DNA of 64,000 nucleotides. Source: Mycobacterium vicinigordonae. Its GTDB lineage: Bacteria > Actinomycetota > Actinomycetes > Mycobacteriales > Mycobacteriaceae. Shown here piece after piece: positions 1-8,519 of this stretch. Made by a program: the position numbers and the translations under genes. Positions within the stretch are counted from its first letter, which is position 1. Each line of letters opens with the position of its first letter. The stretch spans positions 5,270,001 through 5,334,000 of the forward strand of contig NZ_CP059165.1 of the NCBI RefSeq assembly GCF_013466425.1, read 5' to 3'. The notes under the pieces were generated by a model that worked only from the letters and a program-made list of their open reading frames with translations, did not search any database and had not been told where the DNA came from.

Positions 1-1925
1 CCCGAACGTTTGGCCAGCCACTCGGCCTGCATCGCGAACAAGCTGAGCAAGTCCGGCTGCGGGGTGTCGGGGTCCAGTTCGCAGTAGCGCCGGAAAATGT
101 TGACCACCACGCGCTCGGAGTCCAGCCAGGATGCGTACTCGCCCAGGTCGACGGCGTCGACAGCCTCCGCCAGCGTGAGTCCCTTGCGGTGCGCCTCGTC
201 AGCCTGCTCGGTGAGGTGCACGAAATAGCTTCGCACTGCCCGGATTCCGTCGGGATCGGTGACCGGGCCGTGCCCCGGGACAACGATGGGCGCATCCAGC
301 GCGATCATCGTGTCGCACGCTGCGATCCAGTTGGCGATCGGTCCGGCCCACACGATCGGCGTGCAGCCAATGAACAGCAGGTCCCCGGCGAACAGCACCC
401 CGGCGTCGGGCACATGCGCCACCGAATCGGCGGCGGTGTGCGCGGGTCCCAGGTTCAGCAGGTCCACCCGTCGCCCACCGACCTCGATGGTGAGCTCGCG
501 CTGGAACGTCTGGTCGGCGTTGCGCAGGGTGATGCCACTGAAATCGAAGGCCCCGAACCGGTCTCGCGCGAACGTCGTCGCGACCGGGCCCAAGTCGGCA
601 GTCTGGATGCCGACCAATCGGTCGACGCCGGCTTCGTGGGCGATCTCCGCGGCGGTGTCGGCAGCTGCAATTATGCGAACGTTGCTGTCCAGTAACTGGT
701 TTCCGTGCGTATGGTCGCCGTTGGAATGGGTAATCAGGGCGTCGGTAATCGGCGCGGAGTCGGTGATCGGCCGCATCGCGTCGAACATCTCCTGGGTCAG
801 CGCCAGGTCGAATAGGGTGTCCACCAATAGGGAACCGCCAGCGCCGGCGACCAAACCTGCGTTGCTCCAACCGTATCCGCCGTCGGGCAACGTCCAGGCC
901 CATACCCGGTCGGCGACCTGGTGCAGGCCGCGGGTGTAGGGCACCTTGCCCGGGGCCCGATTGACGCGGGGCGCGCCGTTTTCAAAGGCCGGATTCGGCC
1001 TCGGCGCAAGCGGATACGGCGCTGGGGTGGCCCGCACAGTTTGCCGGGTCTCGCCCAGACCTTCGACCTGCAGCGTGACCACATCCCCGGCGCGCAGCCA
1101 GCCCGGGAACGCATCGCCTTTGGGCAGGTGCTCGACGAGCGTGCAGGTCGGCACCGTGCCGGATCCGATCACGTCGCCTGGGTATAGCGTGACCCCGCGC
1201 GAGATGTAGGAGATCACCTCGGCGAAGGTCCAGTCCATTGTCCCGGTGGAGCCCGAGCCGATGACGGTGTCGTTGACCCGCGCGGTCACCCGCAGGTGCA
1301 GCCTCCCGTCGCGGCGATAGGCCTCGAGTTCGTCGGCGGTGACCAGATACGGGCCCAGGGTGACGCCACTGTCTTTGCCCTTGGCCTGCCCGATCCGCAG
1401 CTGCCCCTCCAGCATCTGCAGGTCGCGGGCGGACCAGTCGTTGAAGATCGTGTAGCCGACGATGGCCTCTTCGGCTTGTTCGACGGTCAAATTCTGGCCG
1501 GTGGTCCCGATCACCGCGGCAATCTCTAACTCGAAGTCCTGCCAGGCACTTCCGGGTGCCATCGGAGCGTCGTCGTAGGGTCCCAATACTGTTGCCGGGC
1601 AGGCGAAGTAGAACGCCGGGATGCGGTACCAGGTGTCCATTAGCACGCGCCCGCCGCCGGTGGCCTCCTGGCAGTTGCGCATGTGGTCCAGAAAGCACAG
1701 CGTGTCGCGGATCGACGGAGGACGCCCGATGGGCGCCGCAAGGGTCACCTCGCTCAGCGCCACGGTCGAATCGGGGGATGCAAGCGCCCGCTCGCCGGCC
1801 TCGCGCAGACCGCCGCTCGCGATCAGCTCGAGCAATGTCGTGCCCCGCGGAAGCGGGTGGATCGTTTCGCCGTTGAGCACGCCGACGCGCACGCCGTCAG
1901 CGCCTCGATACGTCACCCATTTCAT
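1..1925 (-). CDS. FAH-family hydrolase / MBL-fold hydrolase fusion (Rv0939-like), 3' end cut by window
   Basis: One uninterrupted minus-strand frame of 641 codons starts at ATG 1925 (MKWVTYRG) and runs off the left edge without a stop. Residues about 1-275 are a fumarylacetoacetate hydrolase/HHDD-isomerase fold (FNDWSARD, then LGPYLVT and GSGTVPT). After a Pro-rich joint (about 278-300) comes a metallo-beta-lactamase fold with the metal motif HSNGDHTHGN and a later PGHGP. I followed the codon phase by hand through 900-1130 and found no stop, so this is a true fusion and not two genes. Architecture and length match the bifunctional protein annotated as Rv0939 in M. tuberculosis, recalled as about 644 residues, so only a few residues should be missing. 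Substrate is unknown. The FAH half suggests C-C bond cleavage or isomerisation of a 2-oxo acid, the MBL half an ester or thioester hydrolase. It lies 140 bp downstream of ligD on the same strand. Confidence 0.85.
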   Translation of the reverse strand, partial: MKWVTYRGADGVRVGVLNGETIHPLPRGTTLLELIASGGLREAGERALASPDSTVALSEVTLAAPIGRPPSIRDTLCFLDHMRNCQEATGGGRVLMDTWYRIPAFYFACPATVLGPYDDAPMAPGSAWQDFELEIAAVIGTTGQNLTVEQAEEAIVGYTIFNDWSARDLQMLEGQLRIGQAKGKDSGVTLGPYLVTADELEAYRRDGRLHLRVTARVNDTVIGSGSTGTMDWTFAEVISYISRGVTLYPGDVIGSGTVPTCTLVEHLPKGDAFPGWLRAGDVVTLQVEGLGETRQTVRATPAPYPLAPRPNPAFENGAPRVNRAPGKVPYTRGLHQVADRVWAWTLPDGGYGWSNAGLVAGAGGSLLVDTLFDLALTQEMFDAMRPITDSAPITDALITHSNGDHTHGNQLLDSNVRIIAAADTAAEIAHEAGVDRLVGIQTADLGPVATTFARDRFGAFDFSGITLRNADQTFQRELTIEVGGRRVDLLNLGPAHTAADSVAHVPDAGVLFAGDLLFIGCTPIVWAGPIANWIAACDTMIALDAPIVVPGHGPVTDPDGIRAVRSYFVHLTEQADEAHRKGLTLAEAVDAVDLGEYASWLDSERVVVNIFRRYCELDPDTPQPDLLSLFAMQAEWLAKRS

Positions 1926-2065
1926 TCTCGACTTTTATCAGATTCCATTTCCGTGGACCTGTTCCAGGTGCAGCATTTCGATAACTGCGCACTTCCAGCC
2001 ATGATCCGGGAGTTCCACTAACGGTGCCTGGAAGGCAGTTCGTGCGTACGCCCCGCCTACCTCTG

Positions 2066-4333
2066 CTACTCCCGCACCACCTCACTCGCCTTCTTGTCAG
2101 GCCGCAGCCCGCGCCAGCTCGACTGCCGCAGCCGGTTGTCCGGAGTCCATTCGCCGTAGCGCACCTCGCCCACCAGCGTCGGACGCAGGAACGTGACCCC
2201 CTTCGCCTCGCGGGCGGGAAGTGAGGCGCCGAAGGGTGATTCGTCGGTGTGCAGCGGCTTGAAGGTCTTCTTCAGGTCCGACAGTTCGCGTTCGGTGAAC
2301 CCGGTGCCGACCCGGCCGACGAACTGCAGGCCGTCGGGACCCGGAACGCCCATCAGCAACGCTCCGATACCGCTGCTGCGTCCGCCCTCGCCGACCCGCC
2401 AGCCGCCGATCACGACTTCCTGGGTGTTCCAATGCTTGTCCTTGACCCAGGAGGCCGAACGGCGGCCCGGCTGGTAGGTCGAGTCGCGCTTCTTGGCGAC
2501 CACGCCTTCCCAGCCATGCTTGCGCGAGTACTCCAGGGCGTGCGCTCCGTCGTCGCCGGGCAGTAGCGGCGGGACGATGAGATCGCCGGTGCTGGCCAAA
2601 GTTTCCAGCAACTGGCGCCGGTCGGCGTACTTAGCCCGCAACAGCGATCGGCCATCGAGGTAGAGCAGGTCGAATGCCCAGAATTCGATACGTGTGGCAC
2701 GGACCCGGTTCTGCAGTTCGTTGAAGCTGGGCACGCCGGCTTTGTCCAAGGCCACTACTTCCCCGTCCAGCACCAAATGGTGATCCGCGAATGCGTCAGC
2801 CACAGAAGCAAGTTGGGGGAACTCTTTGGTGACGTTACGTCCGCTGCGGGATCGCAGCCGGACAACTCCGTGCTCGGCGTCTACCAACAGCCGGTAGCCG
2901 TCCCACTTTCCCTCGAATGCCCACTGTCCCTTCGTCAGAGTGGTCACCGACCCGTGCGTGGCAAGCATCGGAGCCAGCCCGTCGAAGTCGAATATCTTCT
3001 GTTCCTTCATCCGGTGCGCCAGCCATTGGTCCCCGTTGGTCTGAATTAGCGCATACCGTCCTGAAATTCGATGGCCGTGCAGGTTCACGATCACCTCGTG
3101 ATCGTTGAACTTCTCGGCCTCGTAGGTGCCCGAGTCCCAGACGACCACCCTGCCGGCGCCGTACTCACCCTTGGGAATTTCGCCCTCGAAGCCACCGTAT
3201 TCCAGCGGGTGGTCCTCGGTGTGCACCGCAAGGTGGTTGACCGAGGTGGTCTCGGGCAGGTTCTTCGGCACTGCCCACGACACCAGGACCCCGTCGCGTT
3301 CCAGCCGGAAGTCGTAGTGCAGCCGACGGGCGTGATGTTCTTGAATGACGAACGTATTGCCCTGTCCAGCTTCAGGTTTAGACTTTGGAACCGGTTCGGG
3401 GGTCCTCGACGCGTCGCGCATGCTGCGGTACTTTGTCAGCCGGTCGGGGTCGGGTGCTGCGGGATCGAGCGCGGCGATCAGGTCACCGTCGCGGTGCACC
3501 CGCGCCAGCACCTCGTCGTAGCGCAGCTGGCTCAATTGGGTGTCGTCGAGTTCGGCCCAACTGCGGGGCGCGGCGACGGTCGGGTGCTCGCGGCCACGAA
3601 GCGAGTACGGCGCGATGGTGGTCTTCGAGCCGTTGTTCTGGCTCCAGTCCAGGAACACCTTGCCAGCCCGCAGGCTCCTGGTCATCGTCGAAGTGACCAG
3701 TTTCGGCATCGACTTCTCCAGTTGCTGGGCAACGCGTTTGGCCAGCACGGTGGCCCCCCGGCTGCTGACTGGCTCGTCCAGTGGCGCATACAGATGCAGG
3801 CCCTTGCTGCCGCTGGTCAACGGGTAGGTGATCAGCCCGATGCCCGCCATCAGGTCCCGCACGGCTCGGGCCACCTCGGACAGCTGGGCCATCGCCACGC
3901 CCTCGCCGGGATCCAGGTCGAATACCAGCCGGGTGGCCGGGCCGGGCGCGAGACTTTCACCGCCGCGCGTCCACTGCGCGACGAATCGCCATTGCGGCAC
4001 GTGCACTTCCAGTGCGGCCTGTTGGGCGATCCAGGCCAGTCCGTCGGTGCTGTCGATGATCGGGTAGGTGGTGGTCCCGGACCGGTGGGTGACGCTGGCC
4101 CGCGGCAGCCAATCCGGGGCGGACGACGCCAGCTGCTTTTCGAAGAACGACGGCTTGTCAACTCCGTTGGGCCAGCGCTTGCGCGTCGCCGGCCGCCCGG
4201 CAATGTGCGGGATCATGAACTCGGCGATCCGGGTGTAGTAATCAAAGATATCGGCCTTGGTGGTCCCGGTCGCCGGATAGAGCACCTTATCGGCATTGGT
4301 CAGCTTGACCCGCTGCTCCGGTGCCGAACCCAT
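2066..4333 (-). CDS. ligD: Multifunctional ATP-dependent DNA ligase D (NHEJ)
   Basis: LigD joins double-strand breaks together with Ku. The 755-residue protein has the mycobacterial domain order. The polymerase/primase domain covers about 1-290 (metal-binding VFDLDPGEG near 137-145; TSGSKGLH). The 3'-phosphoesterase domain covers about 300-450 (HHARRLHYDFRLE and HTEDHPLEYGGFEG). The ATP-dependent ligase domain covers about 455-755, with the nucleotidyl-transfer motif EGKWDGYR whose Lys is the adenylation site, and later EGVVAKK. Length is close to M. tuberculosis Rv0938 (759 residues). The ATG start at 4333 (MGSAPEQRVKL) leaves 183 bp to the PPE gene upstream. In M. tuberculosis ku is the adjacent divergent gene. 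Here ku lies 4.2 kb away beyond four inserted genes. Confidence 0.96.
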   Translation of the reverse strand: MGSAPEQRVKLTNADKVLYPATGTTKADIFDYYTRIAEFMIPHIAGRPATRKRWPNGVDKPSFFEKQLASSAPDWLPRASVTHRSGTTTYPIIDSTDGLAWIAQQAALEVHVPQWRFVAQWTRGGESLAPGPATRLVFDLDPGEGVAMAQLSEVARAVRDLMAGIGLITYPLTSGSKGLHLYAPLDEPVSSRGATVLAKRVAQQLEKSMPKLVTSTMTRSLRAGKVFLDWSQNNGSKTTIAPYSLRGREHPTVAAPRSWAELDDTQLSQLRYDEVLARVHRDGDLIAALDPAAPDPDRLTKYRSMRDASRTPEPVPKSKPEAGQGNTFVIQEHHARRLHYDFRLERDGVLVSWAVPKNLPETTSVNHLAVHTEDHPLEYGGFEGEIPKGEYGAGRVVVWDSGTYEAEKFNDHEVIVNLHGHRISGRYALIQTNGDQWLAHRMKEQKIFDFDGLAPMLATHGSVTTLTKGQWAFEGKWDGYRLLVDAEHGVVRLRSRSGRNVTKEFPQLASVADAFADHHLVLDGEVVALDKAGVPSFNELQNRVRATRIEFWAFDLLYLDGRSLLRAKYADRRQLLETLASTGDLIVPPLLPGDDGAHALEYSRKHGWEGVVAKKRDSTYQPGRRSASWVKDKHWNTQEVVIGGWRVGEGGRSSGIGALLMGVPGPDGLQFVGRVGTGFTERELSDLKKTFKPLHTDESPFGASLPAREAKGVTFLRPTLVGEVRYGEWTPDNRLRQSSWRGLRPDKKASEVVRE

Positions 4334-4516
4334 ACGGCCAACGTAGTCCTGCCGGCAACGCCCATCTCGTACCCTCAGCGGACGGGTAGCTCGGAAGTTC
4401 TCTTGAAGGGCGACGCTGGCGAGAGCTACGGGAAAGTCCCGACGCCTTCCGCACTCCAGTTTGATTGCCTTCGCGCCAATCTTGTCGGCAAGAGAACACA
4501 GCCAATCGTTGTCGCT

Positions 4517-6064
4517 TCAGAGGCCGCCTCGCCAGGTGGTGGGGAGCGCAGGTGCGGCGGGGTTGTCGTTGAACGGGTCACCGTCGATGGTCATCAGTCC
4601 GGTTGCCTCGGCGTCCTGCTGGATTCCTTCGGTGCCAGGGAAGCCGCCGCTGACACCAAATGCGCCGGCGTTGCGGCCCGAGGCGGTGGCCGATGGCGGC
4701 GGCACACCGTCGGAGTCGACGACGGGTCCGGCGTCCATCGTCAAGTATTCGTCACGGTGACCGCGGCTCTTGAATGTGGTGCCCCGCCGCCGCCGGGCCC
4801 GGCTCTTTTCGCTCGCGCAGGCAGCCTGACCGACCGAAGCGGCTGCCAGGTTTGCGGCGGCCTCCTTCGCACCGGTGTCCTCGGTGAGGGTGGGGCCGCA
4901 GCCCTCGTCGGGGTAGTCGCCACGCACGGCGTAACCGGCAAAATCGGCGCCGACGGGCGTCGGGCTCGCCGTGGCTGTGGTTGTCATCGACGCGGGCGAA
5001 GCCAACGTCCCTGTCGGCGTGGGTGTCAGGGATTCCACCACACCGGATACCCCGATCAGGTGGTCGGTGCGCGGTGGCGCGGTGGCAACTGCGTTGTCCC
5101 CGGCGGGTATGGCGACCGGCACCTCGGCGGGTGCGAACGCATGCGACAACAACTCGCTGAGCCCGACGGCACCCAAGGTGATCAGGGTTGGAATCCAGGC
5201 AGGTGCTGAGTAGATGAGCCCCCAGGTCGTCGATCCGACGGGCCAAGTGAACAGGTTGTAGGCGACTGCGTATAAGAACGGCCACCACGTCACCAATGCC
5301 GTCTGGGGATCGGTGAGGAAGTCGGTGATCAGCTGCTGGGTGTTGGCAACCGGGTTTTGCAGGAATTCGACGATCGGAGCAAACATCTGTTCGAGGGTGT
5401 CGGCATAGTACCTCAACAAAGCGGTGACGAAGTTCGAGTTCTCCAATGCCGCAGCGGAATTGGCGGCCCGATCCGAAGCGACGGTCTGCATGGAGGTGGC
5501 CGCCGAATTCTCCTCACCGACCAGCTTGTTCATTATCGAAGGCGCCGCGATGCTGCGCGGGGCGGCTGCCCGAACGGAGTTGGTGACGTAGTCGTACACA
5601 CTCATCGTGGTGGCGGCCTGCACCCACATCCGAACGTAATCGGACTCATTTAGCGCGATCGGTATGGTGTTGATCCCGAAGAGGTTCGTGGCCACCAACG
5701 CCGCATGAGTGGCGTGATTGGCGGCAAGGGCCGCCAATGTGGGCATGGTCGACAATGCGCCCAGGTAGGCCACGGCGCAGGCTTCATGTTCGGCGGCGCG
5801 GGCCGCACTGTCAACGCTGGCCTGAGTCAGCCACGCCAAGTAGGGAACATGGGCGGTCGCATATCGCTCGACGGCCGGTCCAGCCCATGCACTGGCTTGG
5901 ACTTGCGTGAGCAGCGCCGCCAATTCAGCTGCTGCAGCGGCATACTCAGCGCTCAGAGAATTCCACGCGCTTGCCGCCGCGACCAGTGCCGCCGGCCCGG
6001 GACCAGTCGAGATCAACGCCGAGTGCACTTCGGGAGGTGCGGCCATCCACAGCGACGCGGTCAC
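4517..6064 (-). CDS. PPE family protein, PPW subfamily
   Basis: The 515-residue PPE protein starts at GTG 6064 (VTASLWMAAPPEVHSAL), the usual opening of this subfamily; upstream in-frame ATG 6139 would add an atypical leader. The N-terminal PPE domain (about 1-180) has PPEVHS, the WxG-like SAWAGP near residue 55 and NLFGINTIPIALNE. The C-terminal third is Ala/Thr/Pro-rich and ends with an Arg-rich stretch and the PPW hallmarks GFPGT and PALPTTW. PPE proteins are usually exported by ESX type VII systems with a PE partner; no PE gene is adjacent. The gene is divergent from the TetR-family gene at 6239 and sits in an insert between ligD and ku that is absent from the M. tuberculosis order. Confidence 0.9.
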   Translation of the reverse strand: MTASLWMAAPPEVHSALISTGPGPAALVAAASAWNSLSAEYAAAAAELAALLTQVQASAWAGPAVERYATAHVPYLAWLTQASVDSAARAAEHEACAVAYLGALSTMPTLAALAANHATHAALVATNLFGINTIPIALNESDYVRMWVQAATTMSVYDYVTNSVRAAAPRSIAAPSIMNKLVGEENSAATSMQTVASDRAANSAAALENSNFVTALLRYYADTLEQMFAPIVEFLQNPVANTQQLITDFLTDPQTALVTWWPFLYAVAYNLFTWPVGSTTWGLIYSAPAWIPTLITLGAVGLSELLSHAFAPAEVPVAIPAGDNAVATAPPRTDHLIGVSGVVESLTPTPTGTLASPASMTTTATASPTPVGADFAGYAVRGDYPDEGCGPTLTEDTGAKEAAANLAAASVGQAACASEKSRARRRRGTTFKSRGHRDEYLTMDAGPVVDSDGVPPPSATASGRNAGAFGVSGGFPGTEGIQQDAEATGLMTIDGDPFNDNPAAPALPTTWRGGL

Positions 6065-6205
6065 CGGACAACCCGCCACAATGTACGAGTGATCTGCAGA
6101 ATGAAGGACAACTCCACGCGCTTGCGCCCCGCCTCTCAAAGGCCGTATCAGGTCGCGGGAGCTGCCCCGGGTGGGTCCGCTGAAGCCAGAATAGTGATGC
6201 CCTTA

Positions 6206-6214
6206 ACAAATTGT
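6206..6214. promoter_or_regulatory. Small palindrome in PPE/TetR divergent promoter (candidate operator)
   Basis: ACAAATTGT is a perfect odd-length palindrome in the 174-bp gap between the divergent PPE and TetR genes, 24 bp before the TetR start. TetR-family proteins commonly bind such palindromes next to their own gene. No other strong palindrome was seen in the gap. The AGGAAAG ribosome-binding site of the TetR gene follows at about 6226-6232. Confidence 0.3.
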
Positions 6215-6238
6215 AAGAGTGGGCGAGGAAAGTGACGG

Positions 6239-6931
6239 ATGTCTCCTAAACGGGCGGTCGGCCGCCCTGCGCGGATCTCGGTGGCAGACATCGAGCGGAT
6301 CGGCCTGGGCATCGGGTTGCGAGACCTCACCGTTGCAGCCGTCGCAACCGAACTGGGCGTGAGTCCGGCTGCCCTATACCGGCACGTCGGCGGAAAGTTC
6401 GGCCTGGAAACGCTGGTCGGCGAGCGCATCTTGTCGGAACTGCGCTTAGTCGACAATCCCACGCACGATGTTGCCGAGCATCTGGTAGCGACTGCCGAGC
6501 AGTTTCGTGGTTTCCTGCTCGCCAATCCGGGCCTGTCCAGCTATGTCCAAGTTCTATTCCCCCGAGGGCCGGCCGGCGAGGCGTTGATTGCCGGCCAGAT
6601 CAGCTCGCTCATCAATCGGGGGTGCAGTGCCGAGGCCGCGATGATGGCATGCACCACCGTCGCACTGATCGTCATGAGCGTAGCGGCCGCGGAAGAGAAC
6701 CGTCGCGACCGCTCGCGTCAGGTGGCCGAAATCGAACGCCGCCGCCAGGAGGCTCTGGGGGTATACGCAAAACATGGCCTGGCCGATACCGAGATGGACG
6801 CCGACGCTTACTTCAGCTACGTCATCCGCTCGTGCCTCAACGGCATCCTGCATACCACCGGTATCCAAAGCGGCGACGACACATCAAGCGCCGCAACAGG
6901 CTACGACTCCAGCACCGCTTCAACCAACTGA
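6239..6931 (+). CDS. TetR family transcriptional regulator
   Basis: The 230-residue protein has an N-terminal TetR-type helix-turn-helix (about residues 10-60: ISVADIERIG, then ELGVSPAALYRHVGGK). A helical ligand-binding C-terminal domain follows, ending in a low-complexity Ser/Thr tail. Start ATG 6239 is preceded by AGGAAAG. It is divergent from the PPW-type PPE gene, so that gene or this one itself is the likely target. Its 3' end overlaps the convergent methyltransferase remnant by 31 bp. The ligand cannot be predicted. Confidence 0.9.
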   Translation: MSPKRAVGRPARISVADIERIGLGIGLRDLTVAAVATELGVSPAALYRHVGGKFGLETLVGERILSELRLVDNPTHDVAEHLVATAEQFRGFLLANPGLSSYVQVLFPRGPAGEALIAGQISSLINRGCSAEAAMMACTTVALIVMSVAAAEENRRDRSRQVAEIERRRQEALGVYAKHGLADTEMDADAYFSYVIRSCLNGILHTTGIQSGDDTSSAATGYDSSTASTN

Positions 6932-7404
6932 AAAGGCAAGGCCGGACTCTGCGCCCGATCATGTGAGACGATGTTGAACCCGACATCGCGCAGTGCGTCG
7001 ACGATACCGTCGCCGAGCACCTCCAGGGCATCCGGCTTCGCAACCATCCTGATGACGAACTCAACAGTTCGGCCACCGCGCTCGGGCACATCCCAATCCG
7101 CCGCAATCACCCGACCACCGGGCCGCACCACCGGCGCTGGTTCGGCGTAGGTCAGAGCACGGTCGCAACTGGATATCTCATGCAGTCCATAACATGAAAT
7201 GGCGGCATCAAAGGTGTTGTCGGGGAATGGTATCCGCGCGGCCGACACGTGCGTGAACCGGCGTGACAAGTAGCCAGAACCCGCGCATACCTCCAAGATT
7301 CGCCGGCCAGCTACGCCGATAAGTTCGGCAACCCGCTCATGCGGACGACCAGCGATCTTTGGATTGTAGAACTCAAGTACCTGGGCGCCGAACATGAACT
7401 TCAC
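6901..7404 (-). pseudogene. Class I SAM methyltransferase, internally deleted
   Basis: The frame from GTG 7404 (or ATG 7395) to TAG 6901 gives about 167 residues with clear methyltransferase pieces: the SAM-binding motif ILEVCAGSGYLS, the RIPFPDNTFDAAISC block, and VVRPGGRVIAADW. Between motif I (ending SRRFT) and the RIPFPD block only about five residues remain. Intact enzymes have roughly 30-50 there, including the acidic SAM-ribose motif and its strand. The reading frame is preserved, so the deletion is in frame, but SAM binding should be lost. The upstream reach of the open frame (to 7779) is antisense to the PfkB gene and is not real. The 3' end overlaps the TetR gene tail to tail. Probably a decaying gene; a functional minimal protein is unlikely. 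Confidence 0.65.
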
Positions 7405-7522
7405 CCGATTCGAGATCACGGTGCCACGATACGGTTCGTGTTCGTGGCAACCCGATCGTCTGCACTGCCTTGTTCCGCGACGCGCTAAGCGCCAGGGCGC
7501 CAAGTCTGGAACGCTGGAGCCC

Positions 7523-8437
7523 ATGAGTTCGCGGGGGCTGGTGATCGGCGAGGCGTTGATCGATATCGTCGGCGGCCAGCCGGAGCGGGTCGGCGGCAGT
7601 CCGCTGAATGTCGCCGTCGGGCTGGCGCGACTAGGTCGCGGTGTCGACTTACTGACGCACCTCGGCGACGACGATCGCGGACGACACATCGCGGAGTACG
7701 TCGAACATGCTGGGGCTCGGCTTATTTCGGGAAGTGTTGCGGCGCAGCGCACACCCACCGCGGTGGTCACTCTGGCCACGGACTCCTCGGCGAGCTATTC
7801 CTTCGATCTGGATTGGCGCCTCGACGGCACGCCGCCGGTACCGCCGCCGCTATTCGTGCACACCGGATCCATAGCCGCGGTGCGCGAGCCGGGTTGCCTG
7901 GCGGTGGCCGCGTTGCTGAACGCCTACCGCGCGTCGGCAACGGTCACCTTCGATCCCAACATCCGGCCTTCGCTGATCGTCGATCGCGACCAGGCGCGAG
8001 GCCGGATCGACAAGCTCGTCCAACGCAGCGACATCGTCAAGGTCAGCGACGAGGATCTGCGGTGGCTTGCACCCGAGCGGTCGCCACTGGACACCGCGCG
8101 CGGCTGGCTGGCGTCCGGGCCCGCGATCGTCGCACTCACCATGGGCGAGCGAGGAGCGCTGGGGCTGTGCGCGGCCGGGGAGGTCACCATGCCGTCCTAT
8201 CCCGCGACGGTGGTCGACACCGTCGGCGCCGGTGACGCCTTCATGGTCGGGATGCTTGACACCCTCTGGAGACTGGAGCTGTTCGGCGGTGACCGCCGCA
8301 GCCGGCTGCGCCGGATCGGGCCCGACCAGTTGCGCTCGGTCCTGGAGGTCGCCGCCGCGGCGTCCGCGCTGGTGGTCACGCGTGGGGGTGCCGATATGCC
8401 CAATCGCGCCGAGCTGAGCCAGTTCCGACGTACATGA
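7523..8437 (+). CDS. PfkB-family carbohydrate kinase
   Basis: The 304-residue sugar kinase of the ribokinase/fructokinase family starts at ATG 7523 (MSSRGLVIGEALIDIV). It has the N-terminal Gly-rich sugar-binding segment (GGSPLNVAVGLARLG), the middle FDPNIRP segment, and the C-terminal PfkB signature VDTVGAGDAFMVG with the catalytic Asp. It phosphorylates a sugar or nucleoside with ATP; substrate is not resolvable, fructokinase-like being the best guess. The gene is the last in the insert between ligD and ku, 82 bp before ku on the same strand. No sugar transporter or pathway gene is nearby. Confidence 0.88.
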   Translation: MSSRGLVIGEALIDIVGGQPERVGGSPLNVAVGLARLGRGVDLLTHLGDDDRGRHIAEYVEHAGARLISGSVAAQRTPTAVVTLATDSSASYSFDLDWRLDGTPPVPPPLFVHTGSIAAVREPGCLAVAALLNAYRASATVTFDPNIRPSLIVDRDQARGRIDKLVQRSDIVKVSDEDLRWLAPERSPLDTARGWLASGPAIVALTMGERGALGLCAAGEVTMPSYPATVVDTVGAGDAFMVGMLDTLWRLELFGGDRRSRLRRIGPDQLRSVLEVAAAASALVVTRGGADMPNRAELSQFRRT

Positions 8438-8519
8438 CGCCAGCACCCGCCGGGCAGCGTCACATCGCAGCCTGATTACGTTCGCGGATAACCAGTGCAT
8501 AAGCGGGCATACTGACGCA

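Noticed and set aside
3071..5209. A 712-codon plus-strand frame
   Set aside because: It is antisense to ligD and the PPE gene, with low-complexity Gly/Arg/Val composition typical of GC-rich shadow frames.
7405..7779. Upstream extension of the minus-strand methyltransferase frame
   Set aside because: It is antisense to the PfkB kinase start region and lacks family sequence; the conserved part begins at about 7404.
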